DNA of 33,229 nucleotides, taken from Desulfotomaculum sp. (lineage in GTDB: Bacteria; Bacillota; Desulfotomaculia; Desulfotomaculales; Desulfallaceae). Of this stretch, positions 25,172 through 33,229 are shown in pieces (the stretch's first letter is position 1; each line of letters opens with the position of its first letter). The translations under genes were made by a program, and so were the position numbers. Under the pieces are notes generated by a model. That model was not told where the DNA came from. It searched no databases and saw only the letters and a program-made list of their open reading frames with translations. The DNA is taken from the NCBI GenBank assembly GCA_016841675.1, contig JAENYQ010000036.1, forward strand, positions 1 through 33,229, given 5' to 3'.

Positions 25172-25288
25172 GGAGTCAGTAGTCGGTAGTCAGAATTAGA
25201 AAATGCCTTTTGGATACAGTGATATTTAAAGTATGTCATTCTGAACGAAGTGAAGAATCTAGCTCCTTTACTAACGCTCAGGTTGACA
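25172..25288 (+). repeat. Heptads and a TCATTCTGAAC repeat between ilvB2 and leuA
   Basis: Three heptads (GGAGTCA, GTAGTCG, GTAGTCA) occupy 25172-25192, six bases after the ilvB2 stop. A diverged palindromic repeat follows at 25235-25288 (GTCATTCTGAACGAAGTGAA, then an arm ending AACGCTCAGGTTGACA). Confidence 0.8.
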
Positions 25289-25353
25289 ACGACAGCTTCT
25301 TTAAAAGTGTATTTTAGAATAGTAACGTTGATTTTCAACCGGAGGGGATCCTC

Positions 25354-26889
25354 TTGAGCAACCGGGTTTATATATTTGATACAACCCTGCGTGATGGTGA
25401 GCAGTCCCCGGGGGTCAGCCTGAACACCGGCGAAAAGCTGGAGATTGCCAGACAGTTGGCCCGGCTGGGCGTTGACATTATTGAGGCCGGTTTTCCGATC
25501 ACCTCCCAGGGCGATTTTAACGCTGTCAGCACTATTGCCCGGGAAGTTCGCGGCGTTACTGTGGCCGCGCTGGCCCGGACCAACTCAGCTGATATCGACC
25601 GCGCCTGGGAGGCGGTTAAGCGCGCCGACCAGCCCCGTATTCACACCTTCGTTGCCACCTCGGATATCCACCTGCAGCACAAGCTGCGCATGTCCCGGGA
25701 ACAGGTGATTGAAATGGCGGTGGCCGGGGTGAAGCGGGCCCGGGGCTATACTACCGACGTGGAGTTTTCCGCCGAGGATGCCTCCCGCAGCGACCTGGAC
25801 TTTTTGTGCCGGGTGGTGGAGACCGCCATCGAAGCGGGAGCCACCACCATCAACATCCCAGACACCGTTGGTTATACCACCCCGGATGAGTTCGCCGAGT
25901 TTATCCGGGGCATCATGAACGGTACCAAGGGCATTGAAAAAGCGGTGCTCAGCGTACACTGCCATGACGACCTGGGGCTGGCGGTGGCTAACTCCCTGGC
26001 GGCAGTGCTGGCCGGTGCCAGACAGATAGAAGGCGCCATTAACGGTATCGGCGAGCGGGCGGGCAACGCTTCCATCGAAGAAGTGGTCATGTCCCTGTAC
26101 ACCCGGCGGGATCGCTACGGTCTGGAAACCGGGGTCAATACTGAAGAAATATATCGCACCAGCAAGCTGGTGAGCAAGCTTACCGGTATGTCCATCCAGC
26201 CCAACAAGGCTGTGGTGGGTAAAAACGCCTTCGCCCATGAGTCGGGTATTCACCAGGACGGGGTGCTTAAAGAGCGCACCACCTATGAAATAATGAACCC
26301 GGCCATGGTGGGCATATCCCACAACAACCTGGTGCTGGGCAAGCACAGCGGGCGGCACGCCTTTCGCTCCCGGTTGGTGGAACTGGGCTTTTCCCTTAGT
26401 GATGATGAGCTGAACAAGGCTTTTATCCGCTTTAAGGAAATGGCCGACCGTAAAAAAGAAATCACCGACCAGGACTTAGAAGCGATTGTTGAAAATGAAA
26501 TTCGCAAGGTGCCTGCCACCTACGAACTGAACTACCTGCACATCAGCAGCGGCACCACCATTGTGCCCACTGCCACCGTGGGGCTTACCCGGGGCGAGGA
26601 ACTGATGGAGGAGGCGGCCTGCGGCAATGGACCGGTGGACGCTATCTGCAAGGCTGCCGATAAAATCACGGGCTATCACTGCCGGCTGACTAGCTGGGAA
26701 ATCAGCGCCATCACTGCCGGCAAAGACGCCCTGGGCGAGGTTACCCTGCGGATTGCTGAAAATAACACCGAAAAACTCTACATGGGCCGGGGCATCAGCA
26801 CCGATATCCTTGAAGCCAGTGCTCGGGCCTACATTAACGCAGTAAATAAGATGATCCACGAGAAAAAGAACGGCAAGCCGGGGGAATGA
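25354..26889 (+). CDS. leuA: 2-isopropylmalate synthase
   Basis: A 511-residue enzyme that condenses acetyl-CoA with 2-oxoisovalerate, the first committed step to leucine. The DRE-TIM metallolyase barrel opens with [27 protein letters not shown], the metal-binding [17 protein letters not shown] and [14 protein letters not shown] follow. [13 protein letters not shown] leads into the C-terminal regulatory domain (about 390-500, leucine feedback), with [15 protein letters not shown] and the late [16 protein letters not shown]. The start is TTG 25354, with GGAGGGG seven bases upstream; no nearby ATG fits. Length is typical of the bacterial type with a complete regulatory domain. Confidence 0.95.
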   Translation: MSNRVYIFDTTLRDGEQSPGVSLNTGEKLEIARQLARLGVDIIEAGFPITSQGDFNAVSTIAREVRGVTVAALARTNSADIDRAWEAVKRADQPRIHTFVATSDIHLQHKLRMSREQVIEMAVAGVKRARGYTTDVEFSAEDASRSDLDFLCRVVETAIEAGATTINIPDTVGYTTPDEFAEFIRGIMNGTKGIEKAVLSVHCHDDLGLAVANSLAAVLAGARQIEGAINGIGERAGNASIEEVVMSLYTRRDRYGLETGVNTEEIYRTSKLVSKLTGMSIQPNKAVVGKNAFAHESGIHQDGVLKERTTYEIMNPAMVGISHNNLVLGKHSGRHAFRSRLVELGFSLSDDELNKAFIRFKEMADRKKEITDQDLEAIVENEIRKVPATYELNYLHISSGTTIVPTATVGLTRGEELMEEAACGNGPVDAICKAADKITGYHCRLTSWEISAITAGKDALGEVTLRIAENNTEKLYMGRGISTDILEASARAYINAVNKMIHEKKNGKPGE

Positions 26890-26895
26890 ACACCA

Positions 26896-26930
26896 GGAGT
26901 CAGAATTCAGGAGTCAGGAGTCAGGAGTTA
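26896..26930 (+). repeat. GGAGTCA heptads after leuA
   Basis: Five heptads: GGAGTCA, GAATTCA, GGAGTCA, GGAGTCA, GGAGTTA. They form the left, direct-orientation flank of the four-helix-bundle gene, whose right flank is inverted. From about 26956 an AATTGGGGACATTCCTC fragment follows, which with GTGTGTCCCCTTT at 27001 resembles the GGGGACA repeat family. Confidence 0.85.
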
Positions 26931-27000
26931 GAATGAGAGTACCAGCGAAAACATAAATTGGGGACATTCCTCGACCCCAAAGGCATACCCATAAGCAGAG

Positions 27001-27360
27001 GTGTGTCCCCTTTCCTTTTTAGATTTACTTGTATGGCAGAAGGCGCACCTTTTCGTGCTTGAGGTTTATCGTCTATCTGCAGCGTTTCCGAAATACGAGA
27101 TATACGGTTTGTCGTCGCAATTTCGTCGTGCCGCAGTATCTATAGCGGCTAATATTGCGGAAGGTTTCCGTAAACGTAGCAAGGCGGATAAAATTCGCTT
27201 TTTAAACATCGCACAAGGTTCGGTTGAAGAGTGCCGATATTACCTGATTCTTACGAAGGATCTTGGATACAGTGATACTTCCAATGCAAATTTTATTTTA
27301 CAAGAGGTTAGTAAATTATTGGAAGCATATTCACGTGGAATTTTAAATTCTGACTACTGA
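27001..27360 (+). CDS. Four-helix bundle protein (23S rRNA intervening-sequence family)
   Basis: A 119-residue protein of the four-helix-bundle family first noticed in 23S rRNA intervening sequences. The family pattern is clear: LDLLVWQKAHLFVLEVYRL, then FPKYEIYGLSSQFRRAAVSIAANIAEGFRKRS, FLNIAQGSVEECRYYLIL and a last helix from about residue 95. Function is unknown; relatives occur near diversity-generating elements and rRNA inserts. No rRNA is present here. The GTG start at 27001 lies within a GTGTGTCCCC repeat fragment preceded by AGAGG, and the stop lies in a TGACTAC heptad, so repeats define both ends. It splits leuA from leuC and is A+T-richer than both. Insertion into the operon is likely. 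Confidence 0.85.
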   Translation: MCPLSFLDLLVWQKAHLFVLEVYRLSAAFPKYEIYGLSSQFRRAAVSIAANIAEGFRKRSKADKIRFLNIAQGSVEECRYYLILTKDLGYSDTSNANFILQEVSKLLEAYSRGILNSDY

Positions 27361-27378
27361 CTACTGACTCCTGACTCC
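27351..27378 (+). repeat. Inverted heptads before leuC
   Basis: TGACTAC twice, then TGACTCC twice, in perfect 7-base phase. The second TGACTAC begins with the stop codon of the four-helix-bundle gene. The leuC ribosome binding site follows 14 bases later. Confidence 0.88.
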
Positions 27379-27406
27379 TGAAAAAAAATACAGAGGTGAA
27401 CGCGAT

Positions 27407-28669
<1,263 letters not shown>

Positions 28670-29164
28670 ATGACAATACATGGCAAAGCGTGGAAATTCG
28701 GCGCCGACGTGGACACAGACGCCATTATCCCAGCCCGTTACCTAAATACATCTGACCCGGCGGAACTGGCCAAACACTGCATGGAGGATGCCGACCCGGA
28801 ATTCGCCACCAAGGTTAAGATTGGCGACGTTATCGTAGCCGATAAAAACTTTGGCTGCGGCAGTTCCCGGGAGCACGCCCCCATCGCCATCAAGGCCGCC
28901 GGGGTGGGCTGTATTATCGCCAAGTCTTACGCCCGGATATTTTATCGCAACGCTTTCAACATTGGGCTGCTCATTTTTGAATCACCCGAAGCAGCGGATG
29001 GCATCAAGGATGGCGATGAAGTATCTGTGGACCCGGGGCAGGGCCTGATTAAAAACCTGACTCGCGGCGAAGAGTACCGGGCCACCCCGGTGCCGGAGTT
29101 CATGCAGCAAATCATCGCCGCCGGCGGGCTGATTGATTACGTGTCCGAACGGCTGAAAAAATAG
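28670..29164 (+). CDS. leuD: 3-isopropylmalate dehydratase small subunit
   Basis: A 164-residue swivel-domain subunit that completes the LeuCD active site. The motifs [19 protein letters not shown] and [19 protein letters not shown] (with the substrate-binding GCGSSRE loop) and [15 protein letters not shown] are intact. Its ATG is the base after the leuC stop, with GGAGGTGGAG at the end of leuC as ribosome binding site, giving equal expression of both subunits. The length matches the short LeuD partner of the 420-residue LeuC type. Confidence 0.95.
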   Translation: MTIHGKAWKFGADVDTDAIIPARYLNTSDPAELAKHCMEDADPEFATKVKIGDVIVADKNFGCGSSREHAPIAIKAAGVGCIIAKSYARIFYRNAFNIGLLIFESPEAADGIKDGDEVSVDPGQGLIKNLTRGEEYRATPVPEFMQQIIAAGGLIDYVSERLKK

Positions 29165-29176
29165 AAAATATTGGTA

Positions 29177-29222
29177 CCAACTTGCAACAAATCAATCTTG
29201 CAACACCTGGCACCAGAGGGGG
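29177..29222 (+). repeat. Partial nested-palindrome repeat between leuD and cimA
   Basis: CCAACTTGCAACAAAT (29177-29192) is identical to the left arm of the element at 19302. A scrambled remainder (CTTGCAACACCTGGCACCAG) follows. The adjoining GGGGGAG (to about 29223) serves as the cimA ribosome binding site. leuB, usually next to leuD, would be expected here but is absent. Confidence 0.85.
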
Positions 29223-29229
29223 AGCACCA

Positions 29230-30843
29230 GTGCCGATAATCGAAATTTATGATACCACGCTGCGTGACGGGGCCCAGGGCGAGGGCATCTCTTTTTCCGC
29301 CAAGGATAAGGTGAAAATTGCCCTCAAGCTCGATGGGCTGGGCTTTCACTATATTGAAGGTGGTTGGCCTGGCTCTAACCCCAAGGACATGGCTTTTTTT
29401 GAACTGATTAAAAATCACCGGCTGAATAACGCCCGGATTACCGCCTTTGGCAGTACCAGAAGGCCCGGCGTTACCGCTGACCGGGATGAAAATCTGCAGC
29501 AAATTATCAAGGCCGGGGTGCCAGTGGCTACATTATTCGGTAAAACATGGGATTTTCATGTGCAACACGCTCTGCAGACCACCCTGGAAGAAAATTTGTT
29601 GATGATTAAAGAATCAGTCGCTTACCTCAAAGAGCAGGGCATGGAAGTGATTTACGACGCCGAACATTTTTTTGACGGCTGCATGGTCAACCGGGAATAC
29701 GCTATGGCCACCCTGCAGGCGGCTCAGGAGGGTGGCGCTACCCGGATTGTCCTCTGCGACACTAACGGCGGCCGGCTGCCCAATGAAATATATCAAATGG
29801 TTGCCGCTGTGGCCGGTGCAATAAATGTGCCTTTGGGCATTCACTGTCACAATGACGGCGAACTGGCGGTGGCCAATTCGCTGCTGGCGGTGCAGGCTGG
29901 GGCGATTCAGGTGCAGGGTACCATCAACGGCTACGGAGAACGATGCGGTAATGCCAACCTGTGCTCGGTAATCCCCAACCTGGCCATAAAATGCGGGCTG
30001 GAAAGTATTCCTGATCAAAACCTTAAGGAAATTACCGAACTCTCCCGTTTTGTCAGCGAAGTGGCTAATATGCACCCTCTGAGCAACCAGCCTTACGTGG
30101 GCGGCAGTGCCTTCGCCCACAAGGGCGGTGTGCACGTTAGCGCTTTGTTGAAAAATCCGCGCACTTACGAACACATTGAGCCGGAAATGGTAGGCAACCG
30201 GCGGCGGGTGCTGGTATCTGAACTGAGCGGGGTCAGCAATTTACTTTACAAGTCCAAGGAACTGGAATTGGGACTGGGCCTGGAAAAGGAAGAAAATCGT
30301 AAACTGCTGGAAGAGCTTAAAGAGCTGGAAAACCGGGGCTACCAGTTCGAAGGGGCCGAGGGTTCTTTTGAACTGCGCCTGCGCAAGGCTTTCCACGGCT
30401 ACCAGGAACCATTCTCCCTGGAAAATTTGAAAATATTAATTGAAATGAGAGACGGCACCGTTTATTCCGAGGCCATTATCAAAATGAGCGTCGGCGACCG
30501 GGTGGTCCATACCGCCGCCGAGGGCAACGGCCCGGTAAACGCTTTGGATAACGCGCTGCGCAAAGCCCTGGATGAGTCCTACCCGCAAATTGCCGGTATG
30601 CAATTGGCTGACTATAAGGTGCGGGTGCTGGAAGGGACCGACGGTACCGGCGCGCTGGTACGGGTGCTGGTGGAAACCGGCGATGGCCACTGTACCTGGG
30701 GCACCGTGGGCGTCAGCACCAACATCATCGAGGCCAGCTGGCAGGCGCTGGTGGACAGCATCGCCTACGGCCTGTTGCGCCTGGAAACCAAGGAAGAAGA
30801 AGACCCGGAAAAGATCACCGGCGTCTTCCGCGGCAAATGCTAA
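29230..30843 (+). CDS. cimA: (R)-citramalate synthase
   Basis: A 537-residue DRE-TIM metallolyase of the citramalate synthase group, which condenses pyruvate with acetyl-CoA, the first step of the threonine-independent route to 2-oxobutyrate and isoleucine. The N-terminus IYDTTLRDGAQGEGISFSAKDK and the GWPGSNPKD motif distinguish it from LeuA; HCHNDGELAVANSLLA and NGYGERCGNANLCS are the metal- and substrate-binding segments. The C-terminal regulatory-type domain (about 395-525, with EGNGPVNALDNALRKAL and GVSTNIIEASWQAL) suggests isoleucine feedback. I chose GTG 29230 with GGGGGAG just upstream; the in-frame ATG at 29182 lies in repeat DNA. It fits the isoleucine T-box at the operon head. Confidence 0.92.
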   Translation: MPIIEIYDTTLRDGAQGEGISFSAKDKVKIALKLDGLGFHYIEGGWPGSNPKDMAFFELIKNHRLNNARITAFGSTRRPGVTADRDENLQQIIKAGVPVATLFGKTWDFHVQHALQTTLEENLLMIKESVAYLKEQGMEVIYDAEHFFDGCMVNREYAMATLQAAQEGGATRIVLCDTNGGRLPNEIYQMVAAVAGAINVPLGIHCHNDGELAVANSLLAVQAGAIQVQGTINGYGERCGNANLCSVIPNLAIKCGLESIPDQNLKEITELSRFVSEVANMHPLSNQPYVGGSAFAHKGGVHVSALLKNPRTYEHIEPEMVGNRRRVLVSELSGVSNLLYKSKELELGLGLEKEENRKLLEELKELENRGYQFEGAEGSFELRLRKAFHGYQEPFSLENLKILIEMRDGTVYSEAIIKMSVGDRVVHTAAEGNGPVNALDNALRKALDESYPQIAGMQLADYKVRVLEGTDGTGALVRVLVETGDGHCTWGTVGVSTNIIEASWQALVDSIAYGLLRLETKEEEDPEKITGVFRGKC

Positions 30844-30951
30844 AAGGGGACAGGCTACTTTTTACCTTCTCTGACCAAATTGTGGGCTATCGAACAAGAA
30901 AAGGGGACTGGTACCGATTATAAACTAAATCGGAGCCTGTCCTCTCATTTT
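30842..30951 (+). repeat. REPIN-like pair of GGGGACAGG repeats after cimA
   Basis: AAAAGGGGACAGGCTAC with TTTTT (30842-30863) matches the transposase element ends. A second AAAAGGGGACTGG (30899-30911), a small CCGATT/AATCGG hairpin and an inverted AGCCTGTCCTCT (30934-30945) follow. Two inverted REP copies around a short loop is the REPIN layout. The first A's overlap the cimA stop codon. It may also end operon transcription. Confidence 0.78.
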
Positions 30952-31071
30952 TTACTCCTATAAACCTTGGTTAAACCCATAAGTTTATTGCATCAGAGCC
31001 TAGTCAAAATTTTTTATGGCAAATGGCGTCGTCCTTTTCCCAGACCCGTATCATCTGGTCTTTCTTAATCT

Positions 31072-31095
31072 CCGCCAGTTCCATGGCGGCTTTTT
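31072..31095 (+). terminator. Terminator-like hairpin in the cimA-cdaA gap
   Basis: CCGCCA (31072-31077) and TGGCGG (31084-31089) form a six-pair stem with a six-base loop, followed by C and five T. It could end the amino acid operon. The stretch 30952-31071 before it shows no gene. Confidence 0.5.
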
Positions 31096-31108
31096 ATATT
31101 CGATACAA

Positions 31109-31227
31109 CCAACTTACAATACCTGGCACCAAAGTAGGTTGACGAAACGCTGTTTTGCGATTAGCAACTGAGGTGCCGGTTATCTGTGAGGATTTCAACA
31201 AACTGAGCATTTCAACGTCTGACACCA
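31109..31227 (+). repeat. Fragments of two palindromic repeat families before cdaA
   Basis: CCAACTTACAATACCTGGCA and CCAAAGTAGGTTG (31109-31141) are a shortened version of the nested palindrome at 19302. TCAACGTCTGACACCA (about 31212-31227) equals one arm of the palindrome after galU. No gene is visible between 30844 and 31318; a weak -10-like TAAAAT lies at 31273-31278. Confidence 0.7.
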
Positions 31228-31318
31228 TAAATTTTACCTGTGATGCCATCTGCAGTAGTTTTAGAAATATGTTAAAATGGTACGGTAAGCCTATGTTTTT
31301 AGTAAGGGGGTGCAGCAC

Positions 31319-32146
31319 GTGGAGTATCTTAAACAGCTTAAGATTAACCTGGACTTGTTTAATATTACCAGCATCATTGATATTCTCATCGTGGCCTTCG
31401 TGTTGTATCGCCTGATGCTGCTTATCCGGGGCACCCGGGCCGTGCAGTTAATCAAAGGCCTGGTGGTGCTGCTGGTGGCTACAGCGGTAAGCAGTCTGCT
31501 GAACCTGAACACTGTGCATTGGCTGCTGCGGCAGACCATGATGGCACTGGTGGTGGCGTTGCCTATCGTATTCCAGCCCGAACTGCGGCGTGCCCTGGAG
31601 AAACTGGGTGGCGGTGACTTCTTCGCCCGTCCGTTGAATCAGATGGCTGAAGGTGATCGCAGCGCCTTGATTAGTGAAGTGGTCCGGGCAGTACAGAATA
31701 TGGCCAAGTCCCGCACCGGGGCATTGATCATCCTGGAGCGGTCCACCGGGCTGCAGGAACATATCGATACCGGAGTCAAGATGGACGCCGAAGTAACGGC
31801 GGAACTAATGATCAATATTTTTATTCCCCGGTCCCCGCTGCATGACGGGGCCGCCATTATCAGGGGCGACCGTATCCAGGCCGCGGCCTGCGTGCTGCCG
31901 CTGTCCGAAAGCCGGGAACTGAGCCGGGAACTGGGTACTCGGCACCGCGCGGCGGTAGGTCTCACCGAGCAGTCAGACGCCCTGGCGGTGGTGGTATCTG
32001 AAGAAACCGGCGCTGTTTCCCTGGCCCAGGAAGGCAGTTTATACCGGCGCTTAAACGAGGCTGGCTTACGAGAATTGCTGGACAAGTTCCTGCAGCCCAA
32101 TTCCACCCGAAGAAATGCCATTTCCTCTCTCTGGCAGCGGAGGTGA
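31319..32146 (+). CDS. cdaA: Diadenylate cyclase CdaA
   Basis: A 275-residue membrane enzyme making cyclic di-AMP from two ATP. Three N-terminal transmembrane helices (about 15-90) precede the DAC domain, which shows the catalytic DGA motif (D176-A178 in HDGAAIIRGDRI) and RHRAAVGLTEQSDA (from R208), plus VVVSEETGAVS. I chose GTG 31319, spaced eight bases from AAGGGGG; an in-frame GTG at 31310 would be too close. The length equals typical CdaA (about 273). Its stop codon lies inside the ybbR ribosome binding site, so CdaA and its regulator are translationally coupled. c-di-AMP controls potassium and osmolyte balance and wall integrity. Confidence 0.94.
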   Translation: MEYLKQLKINLDLFNITSIIDILIVAFVLYRLMLLIRGTRAVQLIKGLVVLLVATAVSSLLNLNTVHWLLRQTMMALVVALPIVFQPELRRALEKLGGGDFFARPLNQMAEGDRSALISEVVRAVQNMAKSRTGALIILERSTGLQEHIDTGVKMDAEVTAELMINIFIPRSPLHDGAAIIRGDRIQAAACVLPLSESRELSRELGTRHRAAVGLTEQSDALAVVVSEETGAVSLAQEGSLYRRLNEAGLRELLDKFLQPNSTRRNAISSLWQRR

Positions 32147-32150
32147 TTCT

Positions 32151-33149
32151 TTGACTTTTCAGTTGCGCGATAATTACATCCGTATTTTGTCCTTATTTAT
32201 AGCTCTGCTGCTATGGGTTTATGTGACCAATGAGCAAAACCCGGTCACCGACCAGACCTTTTCCGTGCCGCTGTTGGCTCAGGGAACTCCCCGGGATTAT
32301 GTTGTCGACGGCCTGCCTGCTACGATCAGCGTGCGGGTACGGGGTACCAGGATTGTCATTGGTACCCTGCAGCGGGGTGATTTTACTGCCCGGGTTAATC
32401 TATCCCAAATCGAGCCCGGTGAACAGGAAGTCAGAGTACAGTTGACTGCGCCTCCTGAGGTGGAGGTGCTGCAGGTATCCCCTACACTGGTGACTGTGCA
32501 GGCGGATCCAATAGAAGAGAAAAACGTTCCGGTCAACGTGGTCATAAAGGGCACGGTGGTCGATGGTATGCAGGCCGGTGATCCCGTACTTGAACCGACG
32601 GTGGCAGCCGTTAGAGGTCCCGCCGGGGTGTTGAATGAAATAAGGCAATTGGCCGTTACAGTGGACGTTTCCGGTGCCCGTGAAACACTAACCCGTGAAG
32701 TGCGCCTGGATACTGGTATAGAAGGTGTGACAGCAAACCCGGACCGGGTGACGGTCACGGTGCCCGTCGCCGCGCTGTCGGTGCAAAGTCTGCCGGTGCG
32801 TATAAGGCTGACTGGTGAACCTGCTGCGGGATATGAGGTGAGCGGAACCACGGCGCGCCCGCAGGCGGTGCAGGTTACCGCTCAAGATAACGTGCTGCGT
32901 GGTATGACAACGGTAAGCACAATGGACCTGGATATATCTGGTATATCAGGCGACGTGGAAAGAGAAGTGGTGCTGGTGCTGCCTAACGGAGCCCACCTGG
33001 TGGAGCCGGACCGGGTAATGGTCACGATAAGGGTTTCTCCGGTGGATGAAGAACAGCCGCCTCCGGTAGATGAAGGAGAAAGTGGTACTGGAAATGGAAC
33101 AGAAGCCGAAACCGGAAACGAAACAGGCACCGGGGTCGGTAATAGGTAA
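32151..33149 (+). CDS. cdaR: YbbR-domain protein (CdaR), CdaA regulator
   Basis: A 332-residue protein with one N-terminal transmembrane helix (about 9-27, IRILSLFIALLLWVYV) and three to four extracytoplasmic YbbR repeats up to about residue 295, each a beta-rich unit of the pattern seen in VPLLAQGTPRDYVVDGLPATISVRVRG (here cited only in part: VDGLPATISVRVRG). CdaR proteins bind CdaA and tune its activity. TTG 32151 lies four bases after GGAGGTGA, which also contains the cdaA stop; the longer ATG 32115 frame overlaps cdaA. The final 30 residues are a Gly/Glu/Thr/Asn low-complexity tail. glmM, the usual third gene, is not in the window. Confidence 0.9.
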   Translation: MTFQLRDNYIRILSLFIALLLWVYVTNEQNPVTDQTFSVPLLAQGTPRDYVVDGLPATISVRVRGTRIVIGTLQRGDFTARVNLSQIEPGEQEVRVQLTAPPEVEVLQVSPTLVTVQADPIEEKNVPVNVVIKGTVVDGMQAGDPVLEPTVAAVRGPAGVLNEIRQLAVTVDVSGARETLTREVRLDTGIEGVTANPDRVTVTVPVAALSVQSLPVRIRLTGEPAAGYEVSGTTARPQAVQVTAQDNVLRGMTTVSTMDLDISGISGDVEREVVLVLPNGAHLVEPDRVMVTIRVSPVDEEQPPPVDEGESGTGNGTEAETGNETGTGVGNR

Positions 33150-33188
33150 ATTCATCTATAGATGAATAAGCTGCTTCAAATTAAGCTT

Positions 33189-33229
33189 GTCATCCTGAGC
33201 GCAGCGAAGGATCTGGTTTTAAGATTCTT
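33189..33229 (+). repeat. TCATCCTGAGC palindromic repeat, cut by the window end
   Basis: GTCATCCTGAGCGCAGCGAA, GGATCT, a short loop and AAGATTCTT match the copies at 21725 and 23214, including the upstream AAGCTT. The right arm continues past the window. Confidence 0.85.

Noticed and set aside
25205-27285. A shared 15-base word (TTGGATACAGTGATA) at about 25210 and inside the four-helix-bundle gene at about 27263
   Set aside because: One match of this length is close to chance for a 33 kb window and similarity does not extend on either side.
27001-27360. Four-helix-bundle gene as evidence of a 23S rRNA intervening sequence
   Set aside because: No rRNA sequence is present on either side; both flanks are leu genes, so this is a free-standing member of the family.
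31011-31095. A 27-codon minus-strand frame beginning MELAEIKKDQMIRVW
   Set aside because: Composition looks protein-like, but it lacks a ribosome binding site, is preceded closely by a stop, and overlaps the terminator-like hairpin. It may be the relic of a lost gene.

Overview
The window looks like chromosomal DNA from a Gram-positive, spore-former-like Clostridia species, most likely of the Desulfotomaculum/Pelotomaculum group (Peptococcaceae). This rests on Firmicutes-type control RNAs (a T-box and a ykkC-family riboswitch), TTG/GTG starts with strong Shine-Dalgarno sequences, S-layer/secondary wall polymer genes (csaB, LCP, tagO) and the cdaA-ybbR pair. The genus is an inference. Nearly all genes lie on the + strand.

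Layout. (1) 1-11.0 kb is a cell-envelope block: the 3' end of an SLH-like protein, a DUF5693 membrane protein, a TagA/WecG glycosyltransferase, an LCP (LytR-CpsA-Psr) ligase, csaB, fabZ, tagO/wecA and galU. Two foreign-looking genes interrupt it, a SIR2-like gene (2.6-3.7 kb) and a REP-associated tyrosine transposase with matching inverted ends (7.9-8.65 kb). (2) 11.0-15.9 kb holds a phosphohexomutase with an unusual internal insert, a decayed second phosphomannomutase C-terminus, a convergent vapBC-type toxin-antitoxin pair and a DUF445 membrane protein. (3) 15.9-30.8 kb is a branched-chain amino acid operon: ilvE-ilvD-ilvB1-ilvN-ilvC-ilvB2-leuA-[four-helix-bundle gene]-leuC-leuD-cimA. It is preceded by a tandem regulatory leader, an isoleucine-type T-box followed by a ykkC subtype-2 riboswitch (probably ppGpp-sensing), each with its own terminator. 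(4) 31.3-33.1 kb holds cdaA and ybbR (cyclic-di-AMP synthase and its regulator); glmM would be expected next.

How the genes work together. TagO, TagA, GalU and the phosphohexomutase supply precursors and lipid-linked steps for a wall polymer. The LCP protein would attach it to peptidoglycan, and CsaB would pyruvylate it so that SLH-domain proteins can bind. The ilv/leu genes make valine, leucine and isoleucine; CimA supplies 2-oxobutyrate from pyruvate without threonine. The two IlvB paralogues differ at the tryptophan that sets 2-oxobutyrate preference, suggesting a division of labour. leuB is absent from the cluster.

The most unusual overall feature is the load of small dispersed repeats. 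At least four families (GGAGTCA heptads, TCATCCTGAGC palindromes, GGGGACAGGCTACTTTT ends, and nested GGTGCCTGGCACC palindromes) fill almost every gap of the amino acid operon. In places they supply the ends of genes, a ribosome binding site or a start codon.
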